NCBI GenBank assembly: GCA_011391115.1 | Contig: JAABRC010000117.1 | Coordinates: 1 to 6,339, forward strand | DNA: 6,339 nt | Reading direction: 5' to 3' | From: Candidatus Egaibacter danicus | GTDB lineage: Bacteria > Pseudomonadota > Gammaproteobacteria > Burkholderiales > Burkholderiaceae | The notes under the pieces: generated by a model | The model's input: the letters and a program-made list of their open reading frames with translations, nothing else | The model's database searches: none | Told to the model about the DNA's origin: nothing | Position numbers and translations under genes: made by a program | Shown here: piece by piece, positions 1-4,052 of the stretch | How the letters are laid out: every line of letters begins with the position of its first letter | How positions within the stretch are numbered: the stretch's first letter is position 1

Positions 1-180
1 GGCCTGCAAAGCCATCGACATGGGCGCGCAAGTTTGACGCGCATACCATCAGCTGCATTTCAGGGAAACATCCAGACGAACGAAAGCAAGCCAACACAAG
101 CCGACACCGCCCAAAGCTCTGTCATTGCCACCCGCGGGCTGCCGGCTTCGCTTTGGCAGACCAGGAATTGGGTGAGCCAC
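1..180. other. Left flank after the methyltransferase, no supported gene
   Basis: I find no convincing gene here. The + strand has an open frame from base 2 ending in TGA at 35-37 (last residues KAIDMGAQV), which could be the tail of a convergent gene outside the window but is too short to judge. A GC-rich stretch at 126-158 holds the palindrome CCCGCGGG and TGCCA/TGGCA arms. It could be structured, but no T tract follows, so it is not called a terminator. Confidence 0.3.
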
Positions 181-3057
181 TCATGCTGTCACCCTGAACA
201 CCTTCATCACCTCATCCCCCAGGTGATTGATGACTTTCACCGCCACCCGGCCAGACTTGGGGCGGGCGAACGGTCGTGAGGTGTCGCTGTTGAGCGTGTC
301 CCAGGCTTGCCGGTCGATCTCGGCTTTGAGCGTGGTCTTGAGGGCGCTGTAGGGGTCGCTGGCACCCAGAAAGTAGGCGTGGCGCACGAAGAAGCTTTCT
401 TCGTTGTAATCGGTGTCAATGAACCAGCAGGCAATGCCGTCGGCACCGTCGCTGATGACTTCGCCGGTTTGGGGTTTGAAAACATCGACGCCCTTGACCT
501 TGATCACCAGTTTGTCACCTGCCGCCACCGGGTAGGTTTCTTTACCCGCCGTCACCACTTTCAGGCTCTTGCCTTCCGGGCTGAGGATGTCGATGTCGGG
601 CTCGCCAAAAATCACAAACAGGTTGCCTTTGCCGGTGTTCTTGAGGTCTTCGGCCATGTGCAGGTCGGCGTTCATGCGGGCCTTGAGCACGGGGATGCGG
701 CCCAGCTTGCTGAATTCGGTGGCGTGGGCTTCGTAGTTGAAGGCGCAGGCAATCAGCACATCAAAGCCAGCATCACCACACTCGCGGGCGGCTTCGACCA
801 GGTCGCTGCGCTGCACGGTGCCGAACTCGGGGCCAATGAAGATACCGGCGCGTTTTTCTACGTCGCCTTCCAGGTAACGGCCTTCGGCGCAGACAGCACC
901 TTCGCCCGGCCAGGGCGTGAGGACGGTGAAGCTGATGCGGTCGGCCTTGTGCGCCTGCTGCACACCTGCGGTCTTGAGGTTGTCCAGAATCATCTGCGGG
1001 AAGGTCTGACGGGCTTGGTAGTCAGCCTGGTCTTGCTGCAGGTTGTCGATCAGCTCGTCGTCTTCATCTACGCCCAGCATGCGGTGCGGGCTCAAGGACT
1101 CCACGGTGAAGGGGCCTGCCACGCGCACGGCTTTTTTATTGTCATAGGGTTTGTCGTACAGGTACTCAAACTCAGCCTTGGCGGCGATGGATGCATCAAT
1201 TTCTTTTTGCCGGGCAATGCGGGCTTGCCACCAATCGGCGTGCAAGCGCTTGGCTTTCTCGAATCGGATGTCGCGATCAGCCTTGCCGGATACGTCACCC
1301 AAATGTTGCACGTTCAGCTCACGCGGAATTTCCCATTCTTGCCACTGTACTTTCACAACTGAGTTCAGACGGTCGCGCAGCGGCTCCAGGGTGAGCTGCC
1401 ACTTGTCCCAGATCACGTCGATCTCGGCATTGTTGGCGATGGACTTCAGGGTGATGTGCGGCACGCGCTCATAGACAAATCCGTGGCGGATGTTGCCGTG
1501 CACCGGCTGGGTGCTGGGTGCCGTGCGGGTGACTTCGGCTTCCTTGACTTGGCCCTCTCTTGAGTCGGCCAGCAGGTAGAACGGGTAACGTGCGCCCATG
1601 ATGCGGGCGCGGGCCAGTGCCAGCGCCACCCGCGAGGTGTCGATGGTGATCCAGCGGCGGCCCCATTGCTCTGCGACGGTGGCACTTGTCCCGGACCCAC
1701 ATGTTGGGTCAAGTACGAGGTCGCCGGGGTCTGTGGCCATGAGGATGCAGCGCTCAATGGCTTTGACGCTTGTTTGAACTACATAAATCAGCCCTGTACC
1801 CAATTGAACAGACTCCCATCGATCAGCCATTGGCAGCACGGGGAAGTCGGAGACCTTTCGCATGTATTGGAGTGTGCCTGCCGGAGCATACAGACGACCG
1901 CTCAGAGCTAGTCTGTCCATCCCTGATTGATTGGTTTTGAATGTCCCTGCCCCGGTTTTGAAGGTTCGCCCTTGATACTCAAATGCTTTCATATCGCCGT
2001 CGCCTGAAGGCCGAGCGCTCGACAACGCAGTCAGTCTTGCACGCACTGCACTTTGGCCTACATCAGAACTGCTGGCCTCCGCAGAGGTTACACGGCGCAC
2101 TTCGCCTGTCTCGTCGACAACGAGGTCGTATCTATCCAGTGACGGCGTTCCCGCCTGCCGATCTTGAAATAGCTGTCGGTATTTGACTCGCGATTTGTTC
2201 TTGGCGAAGAACAGGATGTAGTCCACAGTTTGCGGAAGAAGCGCTTGGTCGGTGGAGCCAGTCTTTTGAAAGCTGATCGTTCCCACATGGTTCTCATCCC
2301 CAAACACCTCATCCATCACCGCCCGAACCCGGTGCACGTTCTCATCCCCAATCTGCACAAAGATCGACCCCGACTCCGTCAGCAAATCACGCGCCACCGT
2401 CAGCCGGTCGCGCAAATACGTCAGGTACGAATGAATGCCATCGCGCCAGGTGTCGCGGAACGCCTTGACCTGCTCGGGCTCGCGGGTGATGTGCTGCGCA
2501 TTGCCGTCTTTCACATCCCGGCTGGTCGTGCTCCACTGAAAATTGCTGTTGAATTTGATGCCATAGGGCGGATCGAAATAGATGCACTGCACCTTGCCTC
2601 GCAGGCCCTCGCGCTCGGCCAGGCTGGCCATCACCTGCAGGCTGTCGCCCAGGATCATGCGGTTGGTCCAGTTCTGGTCATGCTGGTAAAACTCGGTTTT
2701 GTCGGCGCCCTTGGGGATACCGTTGAAGTCCGAAAACAAGTCGGCGGTCGTCTGCCCAGCCCCATGCTCGCGCTCCCGGCTTTCCCGCAGCAGGTCATCG
2801 ATCAGCACCTTGGGGTGGACTTTTTCCTGGATGTAAAGCGGCGGCGCGTTGACCACCAGGTCGCTCCAGTCCTGCTCGTCCTTGCCGCGCCAGACCAGTT
2901 GCGGGTCCAGATCAGTATTGCGCGGGTAGCGGATTTGTTTGGGCGCCGTCTGGTCCTGCTGCACAAACGACTGCTGCTCGGCCGAGGGGATGTTCTTGCG
3001 CTTGGCCTCGTCGTGGGTGAGGGTTTCGACGTGTTTGGTGCTGATTTTGGTGGCCAT
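181..3057 (-). CDS. Type III-like modification subunit: beta-class N6-adenine DNA methyltransferase with long C-terminal extension
   Basis: Predicted to transfer a methyl group from S-adenosylmethionine to adenine N6 in the recognition sequence of this restriction-modification locus. The 958 aa protein has DPPYG at residues 162-166 (catalytic motif IV) and GSIFVQIGDEN at about 230-240. The SAM-binding motif DPTCGSGT follows at 450-457. Catalytic motif before SAM motif is the beta-class order seen in type III Mod proteins. DPPY rather than SPPY favours adenine. Residues ~255-435 between the two halves should form the target-recognition domain. Residues ~530-958 are an extra region absent from classical ~650 aa Mod proteins. 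It includes a mixed alpha/beta-looking segment near 735-820 (IFIGPEFGTV, then ARMNADLHMAEDL), a layout I recall from other large methylases of this kind. The ATG lies 12 nt after the PIN gene stop with no clear Shine-Dalgarno, so translation may be coupled to the upstream gene. The enzyme family is clear; the target sequence cannot be read from here. Confidence 0.93.
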   Translation of the reverse strand: MATKISTKHVETLTHDEAKRKNIPSAEQQSFVQQDQTAPKQIRYPRNTDLDPQLVWRGKDEQDWSDLVVNAPPLYIQEKVHPKVLIDDLLRESREREHGAGQTTADLFSDFNGIPKGADKTEFYQHDQNWTNRMILGDSLQVMASLAEREGLRGKVQCIYFDPPYGIKFNSNFQWSTTSRDVKDGNAQHITREPEQVKAFRDTWRDGIHSYLTYLRDRLTVARDLLTESGSIFVQIGDENVHRVRAVMDEVFGDENHVGTISFQKTGSTDQALLPQTVDYILFFAKNKSRVKYRQLFQDRQAGTPSLDRYDLVVDETGEVRRVTSAEASSSDVGQSAVRARLTALSSARPSGDGDMKAFEYQGRTFKTGAGTFKTNQSGMDRLALSGRLYAPAGTLQYMRKVSDFPVLPMADRWESVQLGTGLIYVVQTSVKAIERCILMATDPGDLVLDPTCGSGTSATVAEQWGRRWITIDTSRVALALARARIMGARYPFYLLADSREGQVKEAEVTRTAPSTQPVHGNIRHGFVYERVPHITLKSIANNAEIDVIWDKWQLTLEPLRDRLNSVVKVQWQEWEIPRELNVQHLGDVSGKADRDIRFEKAKRLHADWWQARIARQKEIDASIAAKAEFEYLYDKPYDNKKAVRVAGPFTVESLSPHRMLGVDEDDELIDNLQQDQADYQARQTFPQMILDNLKTAGVQQAHKADRISFTVLTPWPGEGAVCAEGRYLEGDVEKRAGIFIGPEFGTVQRSDLVEAARECGDAGFDVLIACAFNYEAHATEFSKLGRIPVLKARMNADLHMAEDLKNTGKGNLFVIFGEPDIDILSPEGKSLKVVTAGKETYPVAAGDKLVIKVKGVDVFKPQTGEVISDGADGIACWFIDTDYNEESFFVRHAYFLGASDPYSALKTTLKAEIDRQAWDTLNSDTSRPFARPKSGRVAVKVINHLGDEVMKVFRVTA
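1741..2280 (-). other. Lower-GC block coinciding with the predicted target-recognition domain of the methyltransferase
   Basis: This is a sub-region of the methyltransferase gene, roughly residues 259-439, between catalytic motif IV and SAM motif I. In beta-class type III Mod proteins this stretch carries DNA sequence specificity. By hand count it is about 289 G+C in 540 bases (53-54%), while sampled blocks on either side (1381-1440, 1501-1560, 2341-2520) run at about 58-67%. The reading frame is intact throughout. A compositional step confined to the specificity domain is the expected trace of domain exchange by recombination. Composition alone does not prove it. Confidence 0.5.
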
Positions 3058-3069
3058 GGTGGTGTGTCG

Positions 3070-3561
3070 TTATTCGCCCAGTTTCGCCAGTTCGCGCTCA
3101 ATCAGCGCTTTGTCCAGAAATGAGCCTTCTGCAATCAACTGCTCGATGAGTGGCCGGGCTGCGGGCACCCAACCCAGTCTGCGCGCGCGCAGGATGACGC
3201 CCAAGGTTCCGATCAGCGGTAGTTCATGCGATCGCGCGCACGCGCGGGCTTCGCCATCGTCCAGCACCGCCAGGGCAGCGTTTTGAAGACACAGGGAAAT
3301 GACCTGGGATTCACCCGCACCCAGATCCCAATGGGCCACTGTGGGCAAGACCGACACATCGGGATGCCGGTACGCCTGCGCCCAAGCCACCGACGCTGCG
3401 GTTGCCGGGTCACGCTGGCGGCCACCCACAGATACTTCACGAATAACGCCATCGGGTACGTGCAGCGAAGGCGCCAAGCGCTCCAACAAGTCCAGTCGGC
3501 CTAGCTTGCCCAGCAAAATGAGTGGCGAGGCATTCACCACCCAGGGCTTAGAGGTCGCCAT
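3070..3561 (-). CDS. DUF3368-type PIN-domain protein, putative toxin RNase of a toxin-antitoxin pair
   Basis: 163 aa. It begins WVVNASPLILLGKLGRLDLL, a typical first strand and helix of the DUF3368 branch of PIN-domain proteins, which act as Mg-dependent RNases and usually as toxins. Later acidic positions fit the fold: GAGESQVISL with E84 and AVLDDGEA with D101/D102. GTLGVILRARRLGW near 118-131 is also characteristic. Position 10 of the first motif is Asn where classical PIN enzymes have Asp; I recall Asn as fairly common in this branch. I chose the ATG at 3561 over the upstream ATG at 3588. It puts the conserved VVNASPLI at the normal distance from the start and has AGGA 5 nt upstream (plus GGAG just before it). 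The gene overlaps the antitoxin end by 14 nt, so the two are probably translationally coupled. The family call is strong; toxicity is inferred from family and pairing. Confidence 0.87.
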   Translation of the reverse strand: MATSKPWVVNASPLILLGKLGRLDLLERLAPSLHVPDGVIREVSVGGRQRDPATAASVAWAQAYRHPDVSVLPTVAHWDLGAGESQVISLCLQNAALAVLDDGEARACARSHELPLIGTLGVILRARRLGWVPAARPLIEQLIAEGSFLDKALIERELAKLGE

Positions 3562-3802
3562 AGATTTCCTGCTCCAGTTCATCTGCACTCACCTGAATCG
3601 CAGGCACTTTGCGCCGGTGCAGTTCGTCGATAAAGCGGCTGCGGCTTATGCCCAGCATTTCGGCCGCTTTGGCTTGTGAAATGCGCTGCTCGGCGTACCA
3701 CTGCACGACGGCGGCGGTTTTGAGCTCTTCACCAAACCGCTTTGGCCCTAGGCGTAGGGCGGAAAACGCAGCGGGCTCAAATTCCATGACGATTTGTGTC
3801 AT
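3548..3802 (-). CDS. UPF0175-family HTH antitoxin
   Basis: 84 aa, the usual size for UPF0175 proteins, which are small DNA-binding antitoxins typically paired with DUF3368 PIN toxins. Residues ~26-45 (ELKTAAVVQWYAEQRISQAK) and ~41-68 (AKAAEMLGISRSRFIDELHR) form the conserved helix-turn-helix region. The C-terminus ends QEIYGDL. The ATG at 3802 is preceded by AAGGAG with 6 nt spacing. The frame stays open upstream to 3973, but those codons read through the operator-like spacer and lack family similarity, so the longer start is rejected. It is first in the apparent antitoxin-toxin-methylase segment. By analogy with other TA antitoxins it may bind the palindromes 55-160 nt upstream and repress its own transcription; that is inferred. 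Confidence 0.9.
   Translation of the reverse strand: MTQIVMEFEPAAFSALRLGPKRFGEELKTAAVVQWYAEQRISQAKAAEMLGISRSRFIDELHRRKVPAIQVSADELEQEIYGDL
3567..3575 (-). promoter_or_regulatory. Ribosome binding site deciding the PIN gene start
   Basis: On the minus strand GGAGCAGGA precedes the ATG at 3561 by 5 nt. It lies inside the antitoxin coding sequence. It supports the 163 aa start over the in-frame ATG nine codons upstream. Confidence 0.6.
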
Positions 3803-3808
3803 TTCACT

Positions 3809-3814
3809 CTCCTT
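3809..3814 (-). promoter_or_regulatory. Shine-Dalgarno of the antitoxin gene
   Basis: AAGGAG on the minus strand, 6 nt before the ATG at 3802. It is a near-consensus ribosome binding site and fixes the 84 aa start. Confidence 0.8.
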
Positions 3815-3850
3815 GGGGTTGTGTGGATTGTGGTGCGGTCGTGGGTGAGT

Positions 3851-3877
3851 TTTGAAGTCACAAATTGTGATCTCAAA
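3851..3877. promoter_or_regulatory. Operator-like palindrome 1 (centre 3864)
   Basis: The core TCACAAATTGTGA (3858-3870) is a perfect 6+1+6 palindrome. Beyond two mismatched pairs the symmetry resumes with TTTGA (3851-3855) and TCAAA (3873-3877), giving 11 of 13 pairs matched over 27 bp. It is the nearest of three related sites to the antitoxin gene, its near edge 48 bp upstream of the ATG. It is probably a binding site for a dimeric regulator; the regulator is not identified. Confidence 0.6.
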
Positions 3878-3894
3878 TGCTTGGTCGCGTAGCA

Positions 3895-3917
3895 ACTCAT
3901 CACAGGATGTGATGAGT
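3895..3917. promoter_or_regulatory. Operator-like palindrome 2 (centre 3906)
   Basis: ACTCATCACA, GGA, TGTGATGAGT: a perfect inverted repeat with 10 bp arms and a 3 nt centre. It contains the same TCACA-N3-TGTGA core as palindrome 1. Its centre is exactly 42 bp from the centre of palindrome 1. In RNA it could also fold as a tight 10 bp hairpin. Confidence 0.6.
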
Positions 3918-3935
3918 ACGGATCCATCCGAGGCG

Positions 3936-3960
3936 ATGCGGCCACAATTTGTGACCGCAT
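3936..3960. promoter_or_regulatory. Operator-like palindrome 3 (centre 3948)
   Basis: ATGCGGCCACAA, T, TTGTGACCGCAT: 12 bp arms with one mismatch (3942/3954) around a single central base. The core is CCACA-N3-TGTGA, one base off the TCACA-N3-TGTGA shared by the other two. Its centre is again exactly 42 bp from the middle site. Its core is nearly identical to palindrome 1 read on the opposite strand (12 of 13 bases). Confidence 0.6.
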
Positions 3961-3984
3961 GTGGTAGACCCAACCCAGATCGAC

Positions 3985-4008
3985 CATTTTGTTGGCGTTA
4001 ACAAAATG
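3985..4008. repeat. AT-rich inverted repeat downstream of the restriction gene
   Basis: CATTTTGTT and AACAAAATG form perfect 9 bp arms around a 6 nt spacer, 45 bp past the stop of the restriction subunit. It does not share the TCACA-N3-TGTGA core and is not on the 42 bp grid (centre 3996.5). The weak A/T-rich stem with no following T tract on the minus strand argues against an intrinsic terminator. It could be a second, different operator. Confidence 0.4.
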
Positions 4009-4052
4009 CTTTGAAATGGCGGTGGCCGGACACGTCGCAACAAATTCAGATC

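Noticed and set aside
126..158. Intrinsic terminator after the methylase
   Set aside because: GC-rich palindromic sequence is present, but the stems are short or interrupted and no T tract follows on the minus strand.
49..180. 43-codon minus-strand frame starting with GTG right after the methylase stop, and a 21-codon ATG frame at 60-125
   Set aside because: Neither has a ribosome binding site or similarity I recognise; the 21-residue hydrophobic peptide could be chance.
307..1362. 351-codon + strand open frame opposite the methylase, and a similar 297-codon one at 2230-3123
   Set aside because: Both are antisense shadows of the methyltransferase gene with biased composition and no recognisable domain.
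3851..3960. CRP-like sites
   Set aside because: CRP sites are TGTGA-N6-TCACA. Here the half-sites are in the opposite order with a 3 nt centre, so these are a different motif.
3851..3960. CRISPR array
   Set aside because: The spacing is regular, but the repeated part is only a 13 bp core with divergent arms, there are just three copies, and no cas gene is visible.
3548..3973. Longer 141 aa version of the antitoxin
   Set aside because: The extra 57 residues come from the palindromic spacer, do not resemble the family, and the 84 aa start has a strong AAGGAG at 6 nt.
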